The translations under genes were made by a program, and so were the position numbers. Source: Alphaproteobacteria bacterium UBA6062 (lineage in GTDB: Bacteria > Pseudomonadota > Alphaproteobacteria > Sneathiellales > Sneathiellaceae). From it: 16,354 nt of DNA. The notes beneath the pieces were generated by a model. It ran no database searches and was not told the origin of the DNA. It saw only the letters and a list, made by a program, of their open reading frames with translations. Location of the stretch: assembly GCA_002428885.1 (NCBI GenBank), contig DIYE01000263.1:1-16354 (forward strand), read 5' to 3'. Below, piece after piece: positions 7,020 through 14,674 of the stretch. Within the stretch, counting starts at the first letter, position 1, and each line of letters begins with the position of its first letter.

Positions 7020-8816
7020 ATGATTGATTTCATCTATTCTTCTCGCCACTCAGATTTAAAGAACGCCTCTGATAGCCTAGCTATTATCAGATCCGTCAAA
7101 AAACAGGATATCAAAGAATGGTCAGGTGACTGGGGCTGCCTGGCCGTGGCCGGTGAATGTTATCCGGGATATGATATTATTGAATCGGAAGACTGCATTC
7201 TCGTTGTTGTCGGGGGCCCTATTCCCCGAAAATACACTAATTCTCCCGTCCCGTTTTCGGCTGATAATCTTACCGTTCAACTTCTGGAAATCCTCAATTC
7301 AGAAACAGAAGCAGATTTTCTCAATGATATCTTTGGTCACTTTCTGATCCTGAAGATAGACAAAACGATCCCGAGCGCGAAACTGGTCACAGACCCCAAT
7401 TCATTTGTTCCATCCTACCACTTGCAGATACACGCTGATGCAAACAGCGATTTCCTGATCGGCACACATGCAGATGCCCTTGCACAGTCTGTGTTTTCAG
7501 GACCGGAGCTGGAAGAGGAAGTGGATCTCGTCTCAGTTGCAGACTTCCTGAAGTTTAAAACTGTCACCTTCCCCAACACTCTATACAAAGGGATTAGACA
7601 ACTTCATCCGGGTGCTTTTTACCAGTTTGACCCCAAAAATCCGAATGCCGCCCCGGATGATATCTGCCGTAAATACTGGGAACCTTTTGAAGATCCAGGC
7701 AAAATCTCCGACATCAATTCTGCGGCGACTCAGCTGCGAGACTTGCTCGTAGAAAACACTCGTATGATTTCCGCCTGCTCGAACAAGCTGAACCTGATGA
7801 TGAGTGCCGGGGAAGATTCCCGTTCCGTGCTGGCCGCCATACCGGAAGAGACCGCGACGGACTGCTTTACATTTCTCGACACTTACAACAGAGAGGCAAG
7901 GATTGCGGAAATGGCGACCAATGCCTACGGTAAAAACTGGAAACCGATATATAGGAAACCTACTCACTATATCGAAAATATCGAAAGCTCGATTTGTCTG
8001 GCGGAATCAGCGAATTTTTTCATTCACTCTCATATCAACGGGTTTGACGAGAAAGAAATCGGCGACGGTCCGTTGATTGGCGGCAACAAGGCAGATGACC
8101 TGTTTAGGGGTTATAATGCGAAAGGGTTCGGCAAGCTCGGTATCGTGTTCAAGGTAGATAAAAACGCTTGGGAACACCCAAAAGGGCAGGCCAAAATTAA
8201 TGCGACGGCTGACTTGCAGGAACAGGTTTATCAAAGACGCAAGGAGTTTAATGAATTCCTGGCACATTATCGACCATCCTCCTGGGCGGAGTGGCATTCA
8301 ATCTGGCCAGCGTCCATGGACACCGCCAGCACCTTCCTGTTTATCAACAGAAGGATGAAAGCCGCCCGAGAACCCTATATTGACGGTAAGATGACTGCAT
8401 TGGGGGCCGTTACACCACTGGAATTCAAACTTAGTCGACGCCTTTTTTCAAAAGCAATGCAGCCTCTCTTCAGAAAAACGAAATTTCTTCCACACGGAGA
8501 AGGACATTTCCCTTATTTCGGTCTGTTGGTAAATACACCTGTTAACCTTTTTCATTCTGTTAAAAACAAAATCAGCAGGTTATTTCCTGGGAAAAAAGTT
8601 AATGATGGCCCCTGGCAGGCTTTCGAAGACATTGTTTCAGAACCATTATACGAGCAAAAAGAAGCCTACTATATGGGCCAGTGCCCATCCCGCATAAAAG
8701 AGATGATCGACAACTGCACCAAGAGCACTTGCCCCGTCGACAACCTCGCCAGATTTCAGATTATCGTTTGGGCTGCTCTTCATATTGGCAAAGAGCCACA
8801 ATATAAGGCCGAATGA
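7020..8816 (+). CDS. Asparagine-synthase-like amidotransferase, no N-terminal catalytic Cys
   Basis: 598 residues from ATG 7020. The second half carries the ATP-pyrophosphatase signature LNLMMSAGEDSRSVLAAIP (about 257-275; PP-loop SAGEDS in place of the usual SGGxDS) and GGNKADDLFRGY (354-365), the equivalent of the GxGgDElfgGY motif. The N-terminal half resembles a class II glutaminase fold (SGDWGCLAVAG, FGHFLILK, YKGIRQLHPGAFY) but has no Cys2 nucleophile. Glutamine cleavage is therefore doubtful, and it may use ammonia or activate another carboxylate. Such genes are common in EPS and capsule loci, where they may amidate sugar acids; that role is inference. The start is uncertain: TTG at 6966 adds 18 residues, and neither start has a strong Shine-Dalgarno. 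It is divergent from the flippase operon and convergent with the RTX gene. Confidence 0.83.
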   Translation: MIDFIYSSRHSDLKNASDSLAIIRSVKKQDIKEWSGDWGCLAVAGECYPGYDIIESEDCILVVVGGPIPRKYTNSPVPFSADNLTVQLLEILNSETEADFLNDIFGHFLILKIDKTIPSAKLVTDPNSFVPSYHLQIHADANSDFLIGTHADALAQSVFSGPELEEEVDLVSVADFLKFKTVTFPNTLYKGIRQLHPGAFYQFDPKNPNAAPDDICRKYWEPFEDPGKISDINSAATQLRDLLVENTRMISACSNKLNLMMSAGEDSRSVLAAIPEETATDCFTFLDTYNREARIAEMATNAYGKNWKPIYRKPTHYIENIESSICLAESANFFIHSHINGFDEKEIGDGPLIGGNKADDLFRGYNAKGFGKLGIVFKVDKNAWEHPKGQAKINATADLQEQVYQRRKEFNEFLAHYRPSSWAEWHSIWPASMDTASTFLFINRRMKAAREPYIDGKMTALGAVTPLEFKLSRRLFSKAMQPLFRKTKFLPHGEGHFPYFGLLVNTPVNLFHSVKNKISRLFPGKKVNDGPWQAFEDIVSEPLYEQKEAYYMGQCPSRIKEMIDNCTKSTCPVDNLARFQIIVWAALHIGKEPQYKAE

Positions 8817-8890
8817 AAACTATAACCTGATTGCCGCGTATTCTTTTCCCCAGCACGCTTTAGTAGAACCGTAGCATTCAATTTCATAAG

Positions 8891-8936
8891 AAAAGGCAGG
8901 TGTGAGGAAAGCATATAAAGCTTCCTCACACCTGCC
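8891..8936 (-). terminator. Strong hairpin terminator between convergent genes
   Basis: Perfect 15-bp arms GGCAGGTGTGAGGAA (8895-8909) and TTCCTCACACCTGCC (8922-8936), with 12 bases between them whose ends can pair two further bases. Read on the minus strand, the stem is followed by TTTTCTTA, so it fits an intrinsic terminator for the RTX gene ending at 8968. On the plus strand no T run follows, so it would be weaker for the amidotransferase gene, although the stem itself is symmetrical. It is the only notable feature of the 151-bp gap. Confidence 0.85.
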
Positions 8937-8967
8937 CATAATGCAATCTGAAAATCGTCAACGTCTT

Positions 8968-11900
8968 CTAGACAAGGAAGTCGCTGCTGTTCAGATCTGT
9001 AGGTGCAATCCCGACAAGTTCGATTTCCATATCAACGATCTGGTCACCGTCCACATCAACCTGTAAAACACCTTTGTCCGTATCGTACCGGGCTTGCGCA
9101 TCTCCGGTTTTCTGGTTCATTTGTGCAGCATCGTCTTTTGCATCATAAGCCAGCATACGATCAACCAGATCCGAACCGGCATTAGGTCTTTCCGCTTCAT
9201 CCAGAACAGAAACATCCGCTATCTTTCCTGAGAACTCATTGCCCCAGAGCGTCGCGCCAGCTGTCACGTCATACAGGGACGAATCCCCGACAGCGTAACC
9301 TGAGGCACTCTCCTGGTGAAGACGTTCGCCGTCCAGCCAAATCTCAAAACTGTTCGTATCCTTGTCGATTATAACCTGAGTATCATGCCAACCCAGATTA
9401 TCAATGACATCGGTCAGGGTGGTTTTTTTCATACTCCCATCAGCCTGCCTCATCTCGACAACCAGATCATTACCATCTACGTGAATGGAGTAGTTCTGAT
9501 AATTATAGAGCAGGTATTCAGGCTGGCCCGAGAACTGGCTCATTTCGAATGTCATGCTGATTGTCAGGTTATCCATCCCGGTGAATCCGGCATCTTTGCC
9601 AAGTGACACCTTTCCAGATCCGAACTCGGATACGGCACCCTCAAGAATTTGGGCATCTGTCAGGCCTGCATCAGGTTTGAAGAACTCAGAGGTCCCGATA
9701 TAGAAGAAATCCTTATTGTCAATCAGCCCCTGCAAAGAGATCTTGTCGGTACCAGCTTCAAAGTCAGTAATACGATCCCGTGTCTCGGCAGTGGTGCCGG
9801 AATGATGGACTTCGGAAAAGACAAAAATATCCTGTCCATCTCCTCCCGTCAGGAAGTCTCGTCCGGCTCCTCCAGAAAGCGTATCGTCCCCTTCACCGCC
9901 ATTGACGGTATCTGATCCGGTTCCACCATAGATTTTATCTGCGAAGGTACCTCCATTCAGAAGATCATCCCCACCAAACCCGTAGGCTTCCTGCATACTT
10001 GCAGTAGACAATACATCTGCGGAAGATGTTCCGACCACAAACTGGCTGCCATCTGCATGAACACCGGCAGATGCACCTGCATTATAGGTCGTAAGAACCT
10101 GAAATGCCTCTGCTGTGTCAGAATACCGTCCAAGGGTACTGGCAAAAACTTCAGAGTAAGCCAGAACACCGTCTTCAGCATCCAGTTTAGTAAGAATGTT
10201 TCCATCCAGATTATATTTTGACGGATCATCAAGATTCAGGGAGTTTGTCAGATTGTTCGTAAGGTCAACATCAGACGCATTGGATACCATGATCCAAACT
10301 CCACGAGGAGTATCCGGAGGAGAAATTACTGTATTTTCAGAAATTTCAACGCCATCAGCGTACTCAATGGTGATACCGTGGAAACCTGACTGATAAATAA
10401 CATTGTTTTTAATGACAACATTCTCATAGCGGGTGTCGTTATCCGCCCGCATAAAGATGCCCTGGGAATCCCCACCATCAGACTGAACAAGCAGGTTATC
10501 TTGAATAACAATATTTTTATTGCCGCCCTGCCCGGTGAGGGTCCAGAACTGAATGTAATCAGCGTGATCATCCGCTAAATGGTAGATATCAGTCATGTAG
10601 TTATTTTTGATATCGACATTTTCGACGGATGCAAAGGTGGCACCATTCTCCCTTATGTTATGAACATAGTTATCGGAGAATGTAATGTCAGTTGTAGTTG
10701 CGAAACCTGCACCATTTCTGATGTTATGGAATTCGTTGTTTTCGACCGTAATATTGCTTGAATCTCCAACAGAAAGCCCTCCAAACCCAAGATCTCGATG
10801 TCCTGCTACATCATTACCGAACACACTGTTGGTCACAGAGATATTGTCGCCATTGGAAATGGTAAACAGCATCTCTCCCCAATTTGCGATGGGAGTATCA
10901 AGGGATGAAAATTCAAGGGCGTCAAATTTGATATTGGATGAATTTTCCAGCCTTAAAGATTCCAGCTGAGCCTTATCTGCCGGATTTTGAGACCGTATGG
11001 TAAGCCCGTTCGAAAAATTCAGTCCAGACAGGGTCATTGGTGTGTAATGCCCGGAGTGAAGTTCGATAACCGCTCCATCAACATCTGTCGTTGCCAACAG
11101 TTGCTGCAATTCATCTGAACTGGAGACCGTATATACCGTTTCATCTACAGGTGGTGGCGTTGGATCTACAGGCGTTTCATCCGAACCGTTCACATTGACC
11201 GTCACAACATGCTCAGTGCCATCGATACTTTTCACCGTAAAGGTTTCCGTACGAACATCACCACTATTCAATGCCTGAAGCTCCGCCGTATCGGCAGCAC
11301 TATAGGTCCAGTTTCCCGATCCATCGATAGAGAAACTACCAAAAATACCCTGCTGGGAGCCGGCCTGAAAACCGCTTTCGCCGTTATCTACATCCGCGGC
11401 GCTCAACTGGCCGCTGGTTGTCATCGACTGATCTTCTGTAACGTCGCCTGTGCTGTCACCGGTGATAACAACGGCATCCTCTTCGCCTTCAATGGTTACC
11501 GTAATAGTCTGTTCAGTGCCATCAATGGTCTGCACAGTAAAGGTTTCCGTCAGAACATCACCTTCATCCAGAGCCTGAATGGCGGCGCTATCAGATCCGG
11601 TGTAGGTCCAGTTCCCGTCTGCATCTATGCTCAAAGTTCCGTGAGCACCTTTCAGAGCCGCCGTACGGAAGCCACTTTCTCCAGCATCAGCATCGTCAGC
11701 TGTCAACTTACCGGAAGCAACGAGGCTACTGTCCTCCGCAACATTTGCGCTTGCCTCACCAGTAACAGTCGCCGGCGTATTCGCCGGATCCGGATCAACC
11801 TGGGCATCAGGGAGTTCAACCGCGTTATCGCCCTGGTCCAGGGCATACATGCGCTCATAAATTGACTGAGCAGGATCCACATCGCGAGCTTCATCCAGAA

Positions 11901-13866
11901 TGGAGATGTCGGCAATTTGACCTTTCAGTTGATGCCCCCAAGGCGTTTGTCCTGCCATCACGTCAGAGTAAATGGGTCCACCGAGATCAACGGAGGCGGC
12001 AGAAGTTGACCGAGCCAGATCTCCATCCACATAAACATTAAGGCTGTTCGAATTACTGTCGACAACAACCTGGACGTCATGCCAGCCTGTTTCATCGAAC
12101 GCCTGACTGACAACAGTGACATCCATATACCCGTCACTGCCTCTCATATAAACATAGAGATGATTGTTATAGAGGATCAGCCCGTATTGCTGGGTGTTCC
12201 AGAGAATGGACTGGGTTCCGCCGCTTAGAGTGTCCAACTCAAAAGTTGCACTTAAGGTGAAACTGTCCATACCGTTGAGTTCGGATCCCCGACCCAAGTT
12301 CCTGGCTCCACCGAACTGTTCAGCAATATTATCGAGCGCATCCTCTTCGGAAACAGGCTCTACCGGTGGAGTGCTCTCATCTGCACCGTTAATTGTCACC
12401 TTGATATCATGAGTGGTTCCATCTGCTGTTTTGACAGAAAAAACTTCTTCCAGGATATCGCCGGTGTTCAGCGCCTGTATTTCAGGACTATCGGTAGCAA
12501 CATATGTCCAATTGCCAGCCTGATCGATGGTCAATGTGCCATGCGCACCGGTCAAGCTCTCCGCCTGGAAGGAGCTTTCTCCTTCATCCTGATCAGAAAC
12601 ATCAAGCTTACCGGAGGTTGTCAGCGACACATCTTCCGTCACAATACCAGCGTTATCACCGGTAATGACAGGCACATCATCAGTACCATGGATCGTGATA
12701 TTAACAGTCTGCTCGGTACCATCCACAGTCCGCACTGCAAATGCCTCAGTCATCAAGTCGCCAGCGCCAAGAGCCTGAATGGCAGCGCTGTTTAAGGCAA
12801 CAAAGGTCCAGTTACCGTCAAAATCGATATTCAGGATTCCACGAGTCCCGGAAATACTCTCTGCGATAAAACCGCTCTGCCCACTGTCTTTATCTGTTGC
12901 AGTAAGCTTGCCATTTGCAGTCAAACCGGCATCTTCCGTAACAGCACCGCTATCCACTCCGGTAACTACCGGGGCATCATCCGTTCCCTGGACTGTAATA
13001 ACGATTTCCTGCTCAGTACCATCAATGGATTTTACGAGAATTACGTCAGAAACGCTCTGTGTGCTAGTCAGTGCCTGAACCCCGTCCCCACCTGAAACCG
13101 TATAAGTCCACTGCCCTGTCGCATCGATAACAAGAGTTCCGTAGCTTCCCTGGATTGTTTCCGCCTGAAAGCCGCTCTCTCCTGCGTCCTCATCTGAAGC
13201 ACTCAGTTTACCGCTTGCTGAAGTCTTGAAATCCTCCTGAACGCCCGCAGCCGTATCACCGAATATATCCGCTGCAGTATTTGTATTGTCGTCCGGCCGT
13301 TCTGGAAGAGTATTGGCGAGATCACCTTCATCTAACGCATACATCCGATCTACGATGGGCTGGCTGCCGTCAATATCCGTCGCTTCGTTGGAAATGGAGA
13401 CATCGGCGATCTGACCTTTCAGCGTATGTCCCCATGGGGTCTTACCCGCTGTTACATCGGAGTAGATCCGCCCTCCGAGTTCAACACCTGCGCCGGAACC
13501 CGAATAAGTATTTTCGCCATCAACCCATACATTCAGTGAGTCGGTCTCTTCGTCAAGTACAACCTGAACGTCATGCCATCCGGTTGTATCAAACGCACCT
13601 TGCAGGGCAATAACGTCCATATAGCCGTCTTCACCCCGTAAATAGACATAAAGAGTACTATTATGAAGTATAAGCCCGTACTGTTGGGTATTCCAAAGCA
13701 GAGCCTGCGTACCGCCTCGCAGGGTATCAAGCTCGAAAGTAACGCTAAGCGTAAAACTGTCCATTCCGTTCAAAGACGGATCTCGGCCGAAATTCTTCGA
13801 GCCGCCAAACTGGTCGGCTGCCTCTTCCAACAACTGGTTTTCTGCGTCAGAAATCACGGAACTCAT
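8968..13866 (-). CDS. Giant RTX protein: LamG, VCBS x3, LamG, VCBS x2, beta-helix, RTX, LamG, type I secretion tail
   Basis: About 1,632 residues, acidic and without a Sec signal peptide. Residue numbers here count from the ATG at 13875. LamG/concanavalin-like domain 1 is 20-190, VCBS repeats 1-3 are 205-500, LamG 2 is 510-690, VCBS repeats 4-5 are 704-898, and a right-handed parallel beta-helix (poly-N strands such as ITVENNEFHNI) is 914-1235. RTX Ca-binding nonapeptides (GGxGxDxL) are 1299-1352, followed by a serralysin-type C-terminal segment (DRITDFEAGTDKISL). LamG 3 is 1405-1575, and the end is DVDGDQIVDMEIELVG plus SSDFLV, a type I secretion C-terminus. The protein is therefore predicted to be exported by a T1SS and to fold in external calcium. 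LamG and VCBS suggest glycan binding or adhesion. The beta-helix, with DDHADYIQFW at 1102-1111, resembles lyase/epimerase helices. ATG 13866 is preferred because GGGAG is 10 nt upstream, against 1 nt for ATG 13875. No transporter is nearby. Confidence 0.92.
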   Translation of the reverse strand: MSSVISDAENQLLEEAADQFGGSKNFGRDPSLNGMDSFTLSVTFELDTLRGGTQALLWNTQQYGLILHNSTLYVYLRGEDGYMDVIALQGAFDTTGWHDVQVVLDEETDSLNVWVDGENTYSGSGAGVELGGRIYSDVTAGKTPWGHTLKGQIADVSISNEATDIDGSQPIVDRMYALDEGDLANTLPERPDDNTNTAADIFGDTAAGVQEDFKTSASGKLSASDEDAGESGFQAETIQGSYGTLVIDATGQWTYTVSGGDGVQALTSTQSVSDVILVKSIDGTEQEIVITVQGTDDAPVVTGVDSGAVTEDAGLTANGKLTATDKDSGQSGFIAESISGTRGILNIDFDGNWTFVALNSAAIQALGAGDLMTEAFAVRTVDGTEQTVNITIHGTDDVPVITGDNAGIVTEDVSLTTSGKLDVSDQDEGESSFQAESLTGAHGTLTIDQAGNWTYVATDSPEIQALNTGDILEEVFSVKTADGTTHDIKVTINGADESTPPVEPVSEEDALDNIAEQFGGARNLGRGSELNGMDSFTLSATFELDTLSGGTQSILWNTQQYGLILYNNHLYVYMRGSDGYMDVTVVSQAFDETGWHDVQVVVDSNSNSLNVYVDGDLARSTSAASVDLGGPIYSDVMAGQTPWGHQLKGQIADISILDEARDVDPAQSIYERMYALDQGDNAVELPDAQVDPDPANTPATVTGEASANVAEDSSLVASGKLTADDADAGESGFRTAALKGAHGTLSIDADGNWTYTGSDSAAIQALDEGDVLTETFTVQTIDGTEQTITVTIEGEEDAVVITGDSTGDVTEDQSMTTSGQLSAADVDNGESGFQAGSQQGIFGSFSIDGSGNWTYSAADTAELQALNSGDVRTETFTVKSIDGTEHVVTVNVNGSDETPVDPTPPPVDETVYTVSSSDELQQLLATTDVDGAVIELHSGHYTPMTLSGLNFSNGLTIRSQNPADKAQLESLRLENSSNIKFDALEFSSLDTPIANWGEMLFTISNGDNISVTNSVFGNDVAGHRDLGFGGLSVGDSSNITVENNEFHNIRNGAGFATTTDITFSDNYVHNIRENGATFASVENVDIKNNYMTDIYHLADDHADYIQFWTLTGQGGNKNIVIQDNLLVQSDGGDSQGIFMRADNDTRYENVVIKNNVIYQSGFHGITIEYADGVEISENTVISPPDTPRGVWIMVSNASDVDLTNNLTNSLNLDDPSKYNLDGNILTKLDAEDGVLAYSEVFASTLGRYSDTAEAFQVLTTYNAGASAGVHADGSQFVVGTSSADVLSTASMQEAYGFGGDDLLNGGTFADKIYGGTGSDTVNGGEGDDTLSGGAGRDFLTGGDGQDIFVFSEVHHSGTTAETRDRITDFEAGTDKISLQGLIDNKDFFYIGTSEFFKPDAGLTDAQILEGAVSEFGSGKVSLGKDAGFTGMDNLTISMTFEMSQFSGQPEYLLYNYQNYSIHVDGNDLVVEMRQADGSMKKTTLTDVIDNLGWHDTQVIIDKDTNSFEIWLDGERLHQESASGYAVGDSSLYDVTAGATLWGNEFSGKIADVSVLDEAERPNAGSDLVDRMLAYDAKDDAAQMNQKTGDAQARYDTDKGVLQVDVDGDQIVDMEIELVGIAPTDLNSSDFLV
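9151..9663 (-). other. Third LamG domain inserted within the serralysin-type C-terminal domain of the RTX protein
   Basis: Residues about 1405-1575 (MDNLTISMTFEM, WHDTQVIIDKDTNSFEIWLDG, GKIADVSVLDEA) repeat the LamG pattern of domains 1 and 2. They sit between FFYIGTSEFFKP and ARYDTDKGVLQVDVDGD. In serralysin C-terminal domains, F-x-G-x-S-x-F is normally followed within a few residues by an LRYD..G..VxxDVDGDG..D..I.L segment. The LamG therefore looks like an insertion into one ancestral domain rather than an end-to-end fusion. Confidence 0.65.
9820..9981 (-). repeat. RTX (hemolysin-type calcium-binding) nonapeptide repeats
   Basis: About five to six tandem GGxGxDxLx units (GGDDLLNGG, GGTGSDTVN, GGEGDDTLS, GGAGRDFLT, GGDGQDIFV), residues about 1299-1352. 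They form a calcium-dependent beta-roll and mark the protein for type I secretion. The array is short compared with RTX toxins and similar in size to serralysins and mannuronan epimerase R modules. Confidence 0.9.
10171..11136 (-). other. Right-handed parallel beta-helix domain of the RTX protein
   Basis: Residues about 914-1235 begin VYTVSSSDELQQLLATT and G-x-VIELHSGHYT, the usual entry to pectate-lyase-like helices. About ten rungs rich in N-ladders follow (NISVTNSVFGND, ITVENNEFHNI, VDIKNNYMTDI, IVIQDNLLV, VVIKNNVIY, VEISENTVI). Charged residues at DDHADYIQFW (1102-1111) and FMRADNDTRY (1141-1150) fall on neighbouring rungs and could form a catalytic cleft. It could be a polysaccharide lyase, a C5 epimerase or a non-catalytic binding helix. 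The DPHE motif of AlgE/AlgG epimerases was not seen. Confidence 0.75.
11182..13263 (-). repeat. VCBS repeat arrays (3 + 2 copies) split by the second LamG domain
   Basis: Five approximately 95-100-residue units at residues 205-298, 303-398, 403-500, 704-798 and 803-898. They share VTED/AED.SL..SGKL...D.D.GESGF, G..GTL.ID..GNWTY, A.IQAL..GD...E.F.V..DGTEQ.I.V.I.G.D. LamG 2 (11806-12348) separates the third and fourth units. VCBS repeats form Ig/cadherin-like modules in large secreted or surface proteins. Confidence 0.92.
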
Positions 13867-14674
13867 AATGATCATTCTCCCGAAGCGGTCGCTGACAAGT
13901 CAGCATCCCAAATACATCAACTCAATTTCAGGAGGAAGGTAAGGGCAATTCATAAACAATTAGTTACCACCGACAAATAAAACACACTGTGTATCGTTAA
14001 AAAAATATCGAAAAAATAGAAAATAAATTACATAAAATTATATTAAAAAATAAATCATAATAATTATTAAATAATAGATAGATATAAATTCTACATCTTT
14101 CAATAATTTATACATTAAATTACTATGATTTTAAAATTTAATTTCTATTTCATTTTTAAGTATTAAATAAAACGCGATCAATACATAATGATTTATTGCC
14201 TATTCCACACTTTGGTCTTTTTCTGTCAACCTAATATTTCCAGTCATCTAGCAAACTTCGAAATGACGAGATCTTGAACCTCATTTGGATAAATTCTCAC
14301 ACCGTCAAATTTCTTTTAAAACATTTGCAAAACGCTTCGAAAGTTGGATTTGTAACGAAAAAAGACCATTCACACGGATATCTTCCTCAAATCCGGGAAT
14401 CGTGACGACTTCAAAAAAAAGCCAGAAAAGCGAACTGTCCGTCATCCGTCCTCCACGACAGCTGTTTTCGACCTCAAAAAGGGCCAATTTGGGGCAAATT
14501 TATGAAACCCTTAAGAAAATTAACCATAAAGAACCGTCTAGTTCTGTTTTTTTCGTCCATATGAGGGATGACAGAAGCTTCCGATTTCTTTTATTCAACG
14601 ATCATTAATGACTGGACGACCCAAGGAAAAGGCGTGTTTTCCATCACCTCGTCCCCGGAGTGGAGTATTCGTAC
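13867..14674. promoter_or_regulatory. Divergent intergenic region with a very AT-rich core
   Basis: About 800 bp between the RTX gene (minus) and the VPLPPA-CTERM gene (plus). From about 13975 to 14200 the sequence is almost all A/T, far above its neighbours, which is typical of a promoter or xenogeneic-silencer target. An inverted repeat GCTGAC-AA-GTCAGC at 13891-13904 lies just upstream of the RTX Shine-Dalgarno. At 14530-14553, AGAAC-CGTCTA-GTTCT followed by G and seven Ts looks like a weak terminator, and TCATTAATGA at 14602-14611 is a 10-bp palindrome. The open frames in 14285-14608 have no Shine-Dalgarno and no family resemblance, so no gene is called. Confidence 0.5.

Noticed and set aside
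6958..7023. Small upstream peptide frame (ATG ATT TAT TGG) overlapping the amidotransferase start
   Set aside because: Only 21 codons, no Shine-Dalgarno, not like a known leader peptide; kept only as a note about the uncertain start.
11209..11865. 218-codon plus-strand open frame opposite the RTX gene
   Set aside because: It is a shadow of the repetitive VCBS coding sequence: its periodic pattern follows the repeats on the other strand and it has no start signal.
11182..13263. VCBS DNA repeats as a CRISPR or satellite array
   Set aside because: The periodicity is about 300 bp, follows the protein repeat and is translated in one frame; the DNA copies are diverged.
9003..13980. Other plus-strand open frames opposite the giant RTX gene
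   Set aside because: All lie antisense to a continuous, clearly domain-structured 1,600-residue protein.
14285..14608. Open frame of 107 codons in the RTX/CTERM intergenic region, and a 60-codon frame on the opposite strand
   Set aside because: It starts with TTG, has no Shine-Dalgarno, no recognisable family pattern and low-complexity Ser/Lys composition; it also runs through a terminator-like hairpin at 14530-14553.
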